Shown in pieces: positions 24,006 through 32,550 of a stretch of 64,000 nt of DNA. Under the pieces are notes generated by a model. It was not told where the DNA came from. It did not search any database and saw nothing but the letters and a program-made list of their open reading frames with translations. The translations under genes were made by a program, and so were the position numbers. Origin of the DNA: an uncultured Ruminococcus sp. GTDB lineage: Bacteria > Bacillota > Clostridia > Oscillospirales > Ruminococcaceae. Every line of letters begins with the position of its first letter. The stretch's first letter is position 1. Location: the NCBI GenBank assembly GCA_902780505.1, contig CACZFN010000002.1, positions 149,044 through 213,043 on the forward strand. The letters are read 5' to 3'.

Positions 24006-26651
24006 TTATACGAGTTCAACGTCCCAGTTAGCAAGCTTTTGCTGCAAGCGGGTAAGGTCTTTCATATTGATATCATTATCGCCATTTACATTAGCGTTTG
24101 ATTCGTTTATAGTAACTTCCCACTTTGCAAGATACTGCTGCAAACGGGTAAGGTCCTGCATATTTACTTTGCCGTCGTCGTTTACGTCACCGGGGATACG
24201 GGCAGCGGCGTCTTTTTCCCATACTGCCTTTAATGTTACGTCACTGTCGGGCATTTCTGCGGGAACCGTCTTATCCCAGCCCTTGAAGGTATAGCCTGTC
24301 TTCACAGGTGTCGGGGCGGTTATCTTCGCACCATAGGCGACTGTACCGCTTGTGTATGTTCCCTCGGCTGTACCGCCGTCCAAGTCAAAGGTAAGTTTAT
24401 ACTTATTCCTTGAATACATTATCTTGCCGCCTTTGCCGCCTAATGTGACAGTATATGTAGAAATAGGTGTTTGAACAGTAAATCCCTTATACTCCTTAGG
24501 TGTGGGGGTGACAACTGAATCTGTGGTTCCCACAAGTTCTTCCTTTTCGGCAAGGGTGAAGGTGCCGCCGCTTAAATCCTCCTTATAATGCTCTATAATA
24601 TAAGGGGTATCGGTATTTGCTTTCCATACAGCCTTTATGGTAAGGTTCTTTGCAGGCATTGTTTTGGGGACATCAATACTCCAGCTGTCAAAGGTATAAC
24701 CCATGCGCATTTTGAGGGGTTCGGTAACAGGTGCACCGTAGTAAACCTCGCCGCTTGTGTATTCGCCGCCAAACTCACCGCCGTTTGCGTCCCATGTAAG
24801 AGTATACTTGTTTCTTGTATAGTTATAGTTTATAACAAGCGAACCGTCGGCTTTAACTGCCGCTGTGCTCTTGTTGGGTGAAGTAAACCCTGTATAGCTC
24901 TTAACATCGGGTGTGACATTCTCGCCTGTCTTGCCTGTAAAGTCTTCGCTTTCAAACTCGACAAAGCTGCCGTCAAGCGCCTGCTGTTTATGTACTACCT
25001 TATATCCCACCTCTACGGCAGTCCACTTGGCATAAAGTGTAATATCCTTTGTAATTGCGGTATTAAAGCTAAACTTATTTGTCAGCGCTTCGTCTGTATA
25101 CCAGCCGTCAAGCGTATAGCCTGTTCTTGTAAGTTCAGGATCAGTGGCTTTGCCGCCCTCCTGCACTGTCTGCTGTGTGACTGAAAGACTGCTTACTCCC
25201 GTGTTGAAATCGACCGTGTAATTGCCAAGCTCTGTCCACTGTGCATAAAGTGTGCCCTGTGCGCCGTTTGAAGACAGGCTTTTGCCTGTAATAGCCTGCA
25301 AGCTTGTGCTGTCGGTGTTAAGTGTCTGCTCGTCGGCAAACGGTGTTCCGCTTCCGTCTGCTTGGGTATTCCAGCCTGTAAATTTATGATCTTTCTTTGT
25401 AAATGCATTAGGGATAATTTTTATGCCGTCACCGAGCTGTTCATAATCGACCAGCTGATCTGACATTGTGCCTTCCCCGCCGTTTGAATCAAAAACTATA
25501 GTGTATTCATTGGGATCATATTTCGGCTTTACGGAAAGAGCGCCTGTCAGCTTATCGCCTTCCTTCCATATTTTCCCCGTTCCATCTATCCAGCTTGTAT
25601 AATGGTAGCCTGCTTTTGAAAGAGTACCAATATAATACCCCGAAACACCAGTCTTGAACCCGACGCTTTCACCAAGTTCGGGTGTGTAGTAATAAATACA
25701 TACATTGCTGTGAGTATCAGCGTTATACAGCACTCTGAATCCCCACTGTGCATACAGTGTAATATCATCCGTTACAGTTATATTAGAAACGCTGTAGCCA
25801 CTCCAGTTATACTCGGGCGCTAATTTGATATTGCAATACCAATCACCGCTGCCGTCAGCTTTGGTGTTCCACCCAAGGAAAGTAGGTGTGCTCTCAGGCC
25901 CGACAAAATCAGTATATGGCACCCTGAATTCTGAGCCTTTCGCAATAGTTTTAGGTTCCATAGTCCCCGTACCGCCGTTTGCATCATAGGTCACGGTAAC
26001 AGGATCAGCCCACTGTGCATATACCGTAAAGCTGCCGTCTTTATAAGGGCTTAAACTATTATTTTGAACAGTAAACTGTAAAAGTGTTTCAAAACTATAC
26101 CATGACGAATTGTATTGAAAGATGTTAGGGTATATACTGTAGCCAGTCCCGTCAGCTTTTGTTTTCCATTCCTTTAAAATCTTTCCGTTATTCTGTATAT
26201 TTGATATGTCTATATCAACGGGGTAGTCAAGAACACTTACCTCGATATCGCTGACACTTCCTGTTCCGCCGCTTAGATCAAAGCTTACAGTGTATTTGTT
26301 CGGTATAAGATCCATATATACTTCAAGATCTTCGGTTACAGGTGTTTCATCAACAATGTATTCTTTGCCGCTGCCGTCCACCCATTTGTCTGCCTGATGA
26401 TAATTAACTACAGGGTTTACTTCAACCGCTGTAAACTTATCACCGACACTGAACTCCTGTTCACCATATGAATCTGTTGCCACATTACCGTTTGTTTGTG
26501 TGCGCCTGCTGTAATACTTTACGGTTACCGTCCCGTCCGCGTTAGCCTTTATCGCACCCTCCGGCACAAACGCGAAGAACGAGAACATAAGTGCAATTGC
26601 CGTAACAAACGTACTTATGCGCATTGATAAAGGTTTTTTTGTTTTTGTCAT
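24006..26651 (-). CDS. secreted InlB-repeat protein with C-terminal type I dockerin
   Basis: An 881-residue secreted, modular protein. Signal peptide ~1-38 (IALMFSFFAFVPEGAIKANA). The body is a series of InlB B-repeat/Listeria-Bacteroides-type modules (YTVSFDLSGGTGSV, WNTKADGSG, ITLYAQW, repeated about ten times). Residues ~820-881 are a type I dockerin with two calcium loops (DVNDDGKVNMQDLTRLQ and NVNGDNDINMKDLTRLQ). The dockerin would plug the protein into a cellulosome-like scaffold through a cohesin; the InlB repeats may serve adhesion or binding. The start is placed at ATG 26651, eight nt after AGGAGG; ATG 26657 is too close to it. Confidence 0.9.
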   Translation of the reverse strand: MTKTKKPLSMRISTFVTAIALMFSFFAFVPEGAIKANADGTVTVKYYSRRTQTNGNVATDSYGEQEFSVGDKFTAVEVNPVVNYHQADKWVDGSGKEYIVDETPVTEDLEVYMDLIPNKYTVSFDLSGGTGSVSDIEVSVLDYPVDIDISNIQNNGKILKEWKTKADGTGYSIYPNIFQYNSSWYSFETLLQFTVQNNSLSPYKDGSFTVYAQWADPVTVTYDANGGTGTMEPKTIAKGSEFRVPYTDFVGPESTPTFLGWNTKADGSGDWYCNIKLAPEYNWSGYSVSNITVTDDITLYAQWGFRVLYNADTHSNVCIYYYTPELGESVGFKTGVSGYYIGTLSKAGYHYTSWIDGTGKIWKEGDKLTGALSVKPKYDPNEYTIVFDSNGGEGTMSDQLVDYEQLGDGIKIIPNAFTKKDHKFTGWNTQADGSGTPFADEQTLNTDSTSLQAITGKSLSSNGAQGTLYAQWTELGNYTVDFNTGVSSLSVTQQTVQEGGKATDPELTRTGYTLDGWYTDEALTNKFSFNTAITKDITLYAKWTAVEVGYKVVHKQQALDGSFVEFESEDFTGKTGENVTPDVKSYTGFTSPNKSTAAVKADGSLVINYNYTRNKYTLTWDANGGEFGGEYTSGEVYYGAPVTEPLKMRMGYTFDSWSIDVPKTMPAKNLTIKAVWKANTDTPYIIEHYKEDLSGGTFTLAEKEELVGTTDSVVTPTPKEYKGFTVQTPISTYTVTLGGKGGKIMYSRNKYKLTFDLDGGTAEGTYTSGTVAYGAKITAPTPVKTGYTFKGWDKTVPAEMPDSDVTLKAVWEKDAAARIPGDVNDDGKVNMQDLTRLQQYLAKWEVTINESNANVNGDNDINMKDLTRLQQKLANWDVELV

Positions 26652-26689
26652 AGCCATTCCTCCTTTATAGCGTAATTTTCCACAGTTTA

Positions 26690-26725
26690 ATTATACTATA
26701 CAATGTTTGCAATAATCAATTGACA
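26690..26725 (-). promoter_or_regulatory. dockerin-gene promoter with TGTCAATTGA box
   Basis: Minus strand TGTCAATTGA (26725-26716), 20 bp, TATAAT (26695-26690). The same box, spacing and TATAATTAA stand in front of the second dockerin gene at 43596-43631. Confidence 0.65.
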
Positions 26726-26781
26726 TATTGCACAAATTATTAACAATTCTGTTATATCTGTACCGGACAAGTAAATGTACA

Positions 26782-26813
26782 TTTTGCAGGATTTAATTTA
26801 CAATCCTGCAAAA
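26782..26813. terminator. free-standing hairpin upstream of glutamine synthetase
   Basis: Stem TTTTGCAGGAT/ATCCTGCAAAA with a 10-nt loop, between the divergent dockerin and glnA genes. It lies before the glnA promoter, so it may block read-through or be a binding site rather than a leader structure. Confidence 0.5.
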
Positions 26814-26890
26814 ATCCGAGAAATGCCGTATATAAAAGTTAAAGGAATGTAAAAAATGACACCTTAAATTATTAAACACGCAAAACCGTA

Positions 26891-26920
26891 TTGACAAACG
26901 CCTTATTTGAATGTTAAAAT
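26891..26920 (+). promoter_or_regulatory. promoter for glutamine synthetase
   Basis: TTGACA (26891-26896) with TTAAAA/TAAAAT at 26914-26920 (17-18 bp spacing); predicted leader only ~20 nt. Confidence 0.6.
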
Positions 26921-26949
26921 ATTTGTAACAACGAAAGGAAGGGAAAGCC

Positions 26950-28254
26950 ATGAAATACTCTGAAAAGGAAGTTATACAGTTTGCGCAGGAAAACGACGTA
27001 AAATTTGCAAAGCTTATGTTCTGTGATATTTTCGGGGGGCTGAAGACCGTGTCGGTACCTGTGGGGAGGCTTAAACAGGTATTTGACGAAGGCGTGCCGC
27101 TTGATGTTTCAAAGGACAGGTCTTTACTTGGCATTTCTGACGGCGATCTGCGGCTTTTTCCCGACCTTGACACACTCGCTATACTGCCATGGCGGCCGCA
27201 GCAGGGGCGGGTAATAAGGTTTATGTGCAACATAAAATACAGCGACGGCACACCCTTTGAGGGTGACGGCAGGTTCTTCCTGAAAACAGCCGAGGAATAT
27301 GCAAGATCAAAGGGCTATGAATTCAGGATAGGTACCTCCTGCGAATTTTACGTTTGCAGGACTGATGATGACGGTATGCCGCTTAAAATACCGCACGACT
27401 ATGCTTCATACTGCGATGCCGCACCCTTTGACAAGGGCGAAAACCTCAGGCGCGACATATGCCTGACACTTGAACAGATGGACATTCTTCCCGAAAGTTC
27501 GCACCATGAAGCAGGTCCCGGCCAGAACGAGATAAACTTTGAATGTGCCGAGCCTTTAGGGGCAGCAGACAATTTTGTGACATTCAAAAACGTAACAAAA
27601 ACATCTGCGGCAAGAAACGGGTTATATGCATCATTTATGCCTAAGCTTTACAAGGACGAAGCCGGAAGCGGTCTGCATATTTCCATTGACTGCCGTAAAA
27701 ACGGCAGAGATCTGATGAGCCTTGAAAACGGCAGCCTTACCCCCGAAGCCGGCGCTATAATAATGGGGATAATGGAAAACATTGCTGACATTACAGTTTT
27801 TTTAAACTCTATACCCAATTCATATCAGAGGCTTGCAAGTGAGTCAGCACCGGGCACGATATGCTGGTCACATTCAAACCTTTCACAGCTGATAAGGATA
27901 CCCACCGACAAAAACGCAAATGCAAGGGTGATACTATGCTCCCCCGACAGCACTTGCAGCCCGTATTTTGCGATAGGGCTTTTAATATACGCCTGCATTG
28001 ACGGGGCGGAGAAAAAGCTTGAACTGTGCAAGCCCGTAGAGCGTTGCTCAGGCAGTGCCGATAAACTGCCAAAGCTTCCCGATACGCTTTTTGCGGCTGC
28101 CAGGAAGTGTCAGGAAAGCGGTTTTATTGAAGACCTTATTGATGCAAAGGTAATAGAATACTTCACAGAACAGAAAATGATGCTATGGGACGAATACCGC
28201 CTTGCAAAGGACAAAGAAAGCTATGAAACGGCGAAGGTCTTCCCTGTGATATAA
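26950..28254 (+). CDS. glnA: glutamine synthetase (GSI-type)
   Basis: Makes glutamine from glutamate, ammonia and ATP in the cytoplasm; 434 residues, close to usual GSI length. Seen are the beta-grasp start (KLMFCDIFGGLKTVSVP), the first catalytic block (RIGTSCEFYV), the metal/substrate block (SHHEAGPGQNEINF), GSGLHISIDC, the ATP-binding region and ESAPGTICWSHSNLSQLIRIP. The usual adenylylation Tyr loop is not evident, as in clostridial enzymes. It is followed by an ANTAR regulator, the pairing known from clostridial nitrogen control (NitR-type). Start ATG 26950 after AAAGGAAGGGAA. Confidence 0.93.
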   Translation: MKYSEKEVIQFAQENDVKFAKLMFCDIFGGLKTVSVPVGRLKQVFDEGVPLDVSKDRSLLGISDGDLRLFPDLDTLAILPWRPQQGRVIRFMCNIKYSDGTPFEGDGRFFLKTAEEYARSKGYEFRIGTSCEFYVCRTDDDGMPLKIPHDYASYCDAAPFDKGENLRRDICLTLEQMDILPESSHHEAGPGQNEINFECAEPLGAADNFVTFKNVTKTSAARNGLYASFMPKLYKDEAGSGLHISIDCRKNGRDLMSLENGSLTPEAGAIIMGIMENIADITVFLNSIPNSYQRLASESAPGTICWSHSNLSQLIRIPTDKNANARVILCSPDSTCSPYFAIGLLIYACIDGAEKKLELCKPVERCSGSADKLPKLPDTLFAAARKCQESGFIEDLIDAKVIEYFTEQKMMLWDEYRLAKDKESYETAKVFPVI

Positions 28255-28294
28255 CTTGAAGTATCATATTCTTAGGGAAGGAGGGTGTTTTTAA

Positions 28295-28879
28295 ACGGAA
28301 CGGATACTGATAGCTTCGGGCAATGAAAAAGCAATAGCGCTGATAGTACCGCTTTTAAAAGAGGCTTATACGGATTCAAGGATATCTGTTTGCAGCAGCG
28401 GCAGTGAAGCCAGAAGAACTGCAAGCGAAAATGACCTTGACATTGTTATAGTGAACACTCCCCTGCCCGACGAATTCGGGGACGAACTTGCTTTGAACAT
28501 AAGCGACACAACAACAGCAGGCTGTTTGCTTATAGCCAAAGCAGAACACGCAGATGCTCTGAGCGAACGGCTTGAAGATTACGGCATAATGGTAGTAGCA
28601 AGGCCTATATCGCGTATGCTGTTCTTTCAGGCGCTAAAGCTTATGAACGCTTCACGCAAGCGGGTTATTGGGCTTGCCAGGGAAAACATAAAGCTGCAAA
28701 AAAAGCTTGACGAGATAAAGATAATAAACCGCGCAAAGCTCGTGCTTATGCAGTACCTTAAATTCTCGGAAAACCAGGCGCACAAATACATAGAAAAGCA
28801 GGCTATGGATATGCGCACAACAAGATATGATGTGGCAATGCGTGTAATAAAGACATATTACCTTGACAAAAGAAACTGA
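28295..28879 (+). CDS. ANTAR-domain response regulator next to glutamine synthetase, probable ACG start
   Basis: An RNA-binding antiterminator of the NitR/AmiR type, ~194 residues. N-terminal pseudo-receiver (ERILIASGNEKAIALIV; the DIVIVNTPLPDEFG stretch near the usual phospho-Asp site), coiled coil (~110-140), and ANTAR domain (~130-194) with the family pattern AKLVLMQYLKFSENQAHKYIEKQAMDMR. The start is unusual: no ATG or GTG precedes the conserved N terminus, but ACG 28295 takes the exact place of the expected ATG (family members begin M-E-R-I/V-L), 10 nt after AGGAGG (28279-28284); a stop codon is immediately upstream. An ATG at 28451 would remove most of the receiver. Likely controls glnA or nitrogen genes by antitermination. 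Confidence 0.85.
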   Translation, partial: TERILIASGNEKAIALIVPLLKEAYTDSRISVCSSGSEARRTASENDLDIVIVNTPLPDEFGDELALNISDTTTAGCLLIAKAEHADALSERLEDYGIMVVARPISRMLFFQALKLMNASRKRVIGLARENIKLQKKLDEIKIINRAKLVLMQYLKFSENQAHKYIEKQAMDMRTTRYDVAMRVIKTYYLDKRN

Positions 28880-28912
28880 CCGGCTGCGGGAATGCAGACG
28901 GTCAGTTTTTTT
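28876..28912 (+). terminator. terminator of the glutamine synthetase operon
   Basis: Stem CTGACCG/CGGTCAG followed by seven to eight T residues; overlaps the stop codon of the ANTAR gene. Confidence 0.85.
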
Positions 28913-28958
28913 TACAGATATTTTTTAATATAAGCTTTTAGCCTTATTCAGGTCCGCT

Positions 28959-29762
28959 TCATTTTCCTTTTATCTCTATTCTGTCAAGTATACCCTGAAC
29001 GCTGACACCGGGGTGGGTGACATACATTCTTGTGACATCAGTGATAAACTGTGTATCTGCGCCTGTTTTATCGGCTATCTGTTCAGGCGTGCAGCCTTTA
29101 TCGACAAGCCTTGCTATCTTTTTTACAAGCGAATATATATCCCCCGCCGCCGACGGCTTTGAAAAAAGCCCTCTGTCCAGTATTGCAGGCCTTGCATGAC
29201 CGTAAAGGACAGTTTTGGGTTTAAGGGCAAGAAGCCGCTGCCAGCTTTCATAAATATCTGTGCCCTTATGGAGTTCAAGCTCGTAAAGAGGGTTCAGGTC
29301 GCCGACAAGGAGTGTTCTTTCCTTATCGAGCCATAGTGTGATACTGTCATCACTATGGCCTTTGGTGCTTATAAGTTCACCGTCTATTCCGAGTGTCTTC
29401 AACAGCGGGCGGCTTTCGCAAAGTGTGATGACTTTTACACCGCTGTCGTCTATGGGAGTGAAATCCGTGCGTTTTTCCTTTGCAAACACCTTATCGGCGT
29501 TATGCATGAACGGCAGCTGGATATCAGCGGCAATAAGCTGAATGCCGGCATCTGCAATATTCTGTGCGATACCGCAGTGGTCGGGGTGAAAGTGTGAAAT
29601 AACAAGCATACTGATATCCTGGAGCCTTTTGCCCTTTTGCCCGAGGGCTTTACACAAAAGCGGGAATGTCCCCGCCCAGCCTGTATCAAAAAGCAGTGAG
29701 CCGCTGCTGCCCTCAACAAGGAATGTATTGGTATTTGAATATTTAAGTTCTGTTATCATCAT
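28959..29762 (-). CDS. MBL-fold metallo-hydrolase
   Basis: A 267-residue metallo-beta-lactamase-fold hydrolase. Metal ligands are in ISHFHPDHCGIAQ (~57-65), GHSDDSITLW, the bridging Asp in LLVGDLNP and the late His in LYGHARP. A C-terminal helical segment (DKGCTPEQIADKTGAD) is typical of the group with glyoxalase II-like or quorum-signal-like members. It overlaps the radical SAM gene by 4 nt (ATGA), so the two are one translational unit and probably act in one pathway. The substrate is unknown. Confidence 0.85.
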   Translation of the reverse strand: MMITELKYSNTNTFLVEGSSGSLLFDTGWAGTFPLLCKALGQKGKRLQDISMLVISHFHPDHCGIAQNIADAGIQLIAADIQLPFMHNADKVFAKEKRTDFTPIDDSGVKVITLCESRPLLKTLGIDGELISTKGHSDDSITLWLDKERTLLVGDLNPLYELELHKGTDIYESWQRLLALKPKTVLYGHARPAILDRGLFSKPSAAGDIYSLVKKIARLVDKGCTPEQIADKTGADTQFITDVTRMYVTHPGVSVQGILDRIEIKGK

Positions 29763-30859
29763 TTCACACTATCTGCGACAAGGGCTTCAACAAGTGAACG
29801 TTTTTCATAGAGCACACAGCCGCCCTCGTGGTCATCAAGAAGTATATCGCCGCTTCTCAGTGCATTAAACAGCGTGGAATTGACCGCTTCACGCAGGGAA
29901 GTGTCTGCTACATTGATATCGGAGTAGGGCGAGAACGGGCAAGGCTCTGCCCCGCCGTGGGAATTGATATGAAAAAAGCCTCTGCCGGCCGCCACGCAGC
30001 CGCCGGAACTTTTCTCGTCGCCGGGGAATGATATAAATACGATATCAGGGCGTTCTTCCCTCAGCCTTGAAAGCATATCCGACATATACTCTCTTTCCTT
30101 ATCCGTCGGGGCAAGCGTCACGGTCTTATCGTTCACGTGAACATATTCGACATATATGACCGCCTTGCAGCCGCGCTTTGAAAGGGTATCAAGAAATTCA
30201 TCACTTGTGACTTCATAGATATTCTTAGCGGTAACTGTAACAGATGCGCCGAAAACTATACCCTTTTCACAAAGCTTATTCATATTGTCTGTAAGCTTAT
30301 CATAGATACCCTCGCCGCGGCGGGTATCGGTAGTGAGCTTATTGCCCTCGATACTAAGCACAGGCAGGAGGTTTCGGCACTTATCAAGCAGTGTCATATA
30401 CTCATCATCAAGATATGTGCCGTTTGTGAATATGGAGAAAAGTATATTCTTTCTTTTGGCAGCTTGTGCGATGACATCACGCCGCAGCATCGGCTCACCC
30501 CCTGCAAGAAGGATAAAGCTGATGCCAAGGTCTTCAGCTTCCGAAAAGATCTTGTGCCAGTCTTCACCTGTAAGCTGGTCAGCAGGGGCGGAATCGACAG
30601 TTGCATTGTTACATCTTGAATAGCAGCCCGCGCAGTGAAGATTACAGCTGCTTGTTATACTTGCAATAAGAAACGGGGGGATATGCTCACCCTGTCCCTC
30701 AAGCATTTTTCTTTTGGCGGATGCTTTTTTTGAAGCGCTGCCGAATTTCAGCATAAAGGCGCTTTCACGGGGGTTTTTAAGTGTTGCTTTAACGGCGTCA
30801 CGCACAACACGCTCAACGCCTCTGGTCATATAATCCTGAATATCGAAGTTATCATTCAA
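29759..30859 (-). CDS. radical SAM enzyme with SPASM-like C-terminal cysteines
   Basis: A 366-residue radical SAM protein. The cluster motif is CNLHCAGC (~74) with the neighbouring YSRCN; the SAM-binding LLAGGEPMLRRD block and FTNGTYLDDE follow. A C-terminal region with GGCVAAGRGFFHINSHGGAEPCPF and a final GGC can hold extra cysteines for an auxiliary cluster, as in SPASM or twitch-type enzymes. It could modify a peptide, a cofactor or a protein. It is coupled to an MBL-fold hydrolase and follows a CotH-type lipoprotein by 29 nt. No precursor peptide is evident nearby. Confidence 0.88.
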   Translation of the reverse strand: MNDNFDIQDYMTRGVERVVRDAVKATLKNPRESAFMLKFGSASKKASAKRKMLEGQGEHIPPFLIASITSSCNLHCAGCYSRCNNATVDSAPADQLTGEDWHKIFSEAEDLGISFILLAGGEPMLRRDVIAQAAKRKNILFSIFTNGTYLDDEYMTLLDKCRNLLPVLSIEGNKLTTDTRRGEGIYDKLTDNMNKLCEKGIVFGASVTVTAKNIYEVTSDEFLDTLSKRGCKAVIYVEYVHVNDKTVTLAPTDKEREYMSDMLSRLREERPDIVFISFPGDEKSSGGCVAAGRGFFHINSHGGAEPCPFSPYSDINVADTSLREAVNSTLFNALRSGDILLDDHEGGCVLYEKRSLVEALVADSVK

Positions 30860-30888
30860 CCTTGTGCACCTCCATTTTTCACATCTCT

Positions 30889-32514
30889 TTACTTATGCCA
30901 GTTTTCGTTCATAAAGCTTACACGTTTTGTCAGCCAGCCGGCAAGGTATTCGGCAGCCTGCTGTTGAGTCTTACAGGCCTTTGAAGCTGCGCAAAGTTCA
31001 CCGGCAGCTTCATTATGAATAATATTATCCCATTTATCGTAATTCCTGTCAAATGCTGCGGCATAAGCCTGCGTTTCATTATTAATAAGGTCTATACCGC
31101 GTGTGAAAACGCCGTCGTCATAGGCATTTGTCCATTTATCCCGGATAATATCGGTATACCAGTCACAATACATAAGCACTGCGAGCCACGGGTTTACACA
31201 TCTGTAATTATCATTTACATCATAAAGAGAATTTGCGGCATAAAAGCCCTCAGCACTTGCACAGCGGTTTTTATTGCCCATAGCGGAATCAAAATCCCAC
31301 GGGCACCCGAAGGTGAGTCTTGTATCGCCGCCGCTGCCAAAATCGGCATACATAAAGAAGCTTGACCAATAGATATCGGCATCACAGGTAAGCTCACTTA
31401 TTATATACATATCCGCAAGTGAATCAAGGTTTACCACCTTTTCCACCGCCTGCTGCGGGGTAATGGCAGAGGTCTCACTTATCTCGCTGAAATCATCATT
31501 AAACACATATGCTTTATTTTCATACGCCGCATAGTACATTATATTATAGACCTTATCGACGTAGCTTTTAATAAAATCATGCTGCTCTTTTGAATATACA
31601 TCACTTTTTATCGACATACCGACAGAATTACTTCCGCCCGCAAGCGGGGTTATACTTCCTGTACCCTTACCGTTATAGGGGGTAAGCGCGGCATCTTTGT
31701 TATAGTATATCTTAAAGCCGTGAAGCTCGTCCTCGGTATAATAATAGCCGTCGTATTCAAGAAAATAGCCTATATCAGTACCTTCATAGCCCTCGTCAGG
31801 CTTGGTGATATCTATTTTATTCTTATTGACCTGATTATACTCGCAAAGCAGATAAACGCCGAAGTATTCACCGTTTACCATTACCTCGACAAGCTGACTG
31901 TCAGCTGCATATATGCCGTCAACAGCGAGCAGTTCATCTGAAATAGAAAGTGCTGACCTGTTTCTCAGCATTGAGCCGTCCTTATACTCAGCAAGCAGAA
32001 GCCAGTTTTTCTGTTTTTCTCCGCCGCCCAGAGAAAGCACAGACTGTTTTTCGTCAAACTTTATCCTGAGCGGCTTTTTATCATAAGCAGTCGTCCAGTT
32101 GCCCCTTACCTTGACCTGTGCAGATGCCCCGTCGATAAGCCTTGTGCCGTCCTTATCATCAAGGGTGATACTGCACGCTTCATAATAAGGCGCCGGAGGC
32201 TTTTTATAGCCGGGTGTCCACTTTGCCTTTTCCTTTGAAACGTGTTCGGCGACAGGCTCGGTTATAAAATCCGCAGCATCATCACCGTCCTTTTCGGTAA
32301 CTATCTGCAAAACGGGCATGACCGGCGAGTCAACAGTCTGTTCAAAGGGAAGTGCAGAGGGCTTTGATGTATTATCCTTTTGCGTTTTAGTGACCGCAGA
32401 GGACGATGAACTATCCGCCGCCTGACTATCCCCTGCCGACGAGCTGCCTGCGCTGTTTGCACACCCTGAAAGCATTACAAGTGACAAAAAGATGCATATC
32501 GCACTTTTTTTCAT
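30889..32514 (-). CDS. CotH-kinase-family lipoprotein
   Basis: A 541-residue lipoprotein: signal peptide with lipobox LSGC (Cys ~18), a long Ser-rich linker, then a CotH kinase-like domain (~105-535). Seen are VKVRGNWTTAYDKKPLRIKFDEK, WLLLAEYKDGSMLRNRSAL, GVYLLCEYNQVNKNKIDI and the metal-binding CPWDFDSAMGN. CotH-type kinases phosphorylate surface proteins; relatives occur in spore coats and, in ruminococci, in cell-surface or cellulosomal proteins. The exact target is unknown. It lies 36 nt downstream of cysK and 29 nt upstream of the radical SAM gene. Confidence 0.88.
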   Translation of the reverse strand: MKKSAICIFLSLVMLSGCANSAGSSSAGDSQAADSSSSSAVTKTQKDNTSKPSALPFEQTVDSPVMPVLQIVTEKDGDDAADFITEPVAEHVSKEKAKWTPGYKKPPAPYYEACSITLDDKDGTRLIDGASAQVKVRGNWTTAYDKKPLRIKFDEKQSVLSLGGGEKQKNWLLLAEYKDGSMLRNRSALSISDELLAVDGIYAADSQLVEVMVNGEYFGVYLLCEYNQVNKNKIDITKPDEGYEGTDIGYFLEYDGYYYTEDELHGFKIYYNKDAALTPYNGKGTGSITPLAGGSNSVGMSIKSDVYSKEQHDFIKSYVDKVYNIMYYAAYENKAYVFNDDFSEISETSAITPQQAVEKVVNLDSLADMYIISELTCDADIYWSSFFMYADFGSGGDTRLTFGCPWDFDSAMGNKNRCASAEGFYAANSLYDVNDNYRCVNPWLAVLMYCDWYTDIIRDKWTNAYDDGVFTRGIDLINNETQAYAAAFDRNYDKWDNIIHNEAAGELCAASKACKTQQQAAEYLAGWLTKRVSFMNENWHK

Positions 32515-32550
32515 AATAAGTTCTCCTTTACATCTTATGCAAATGATATG

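Noticed and set aside
26927-26949. ANTAR-target hairpin in the glnA leader
   Set aside because: The predicted leader is only about 20 nt, too short for the two-hairpin ANTAR target; the hairpin at 26782-26813 lies before the promoter.
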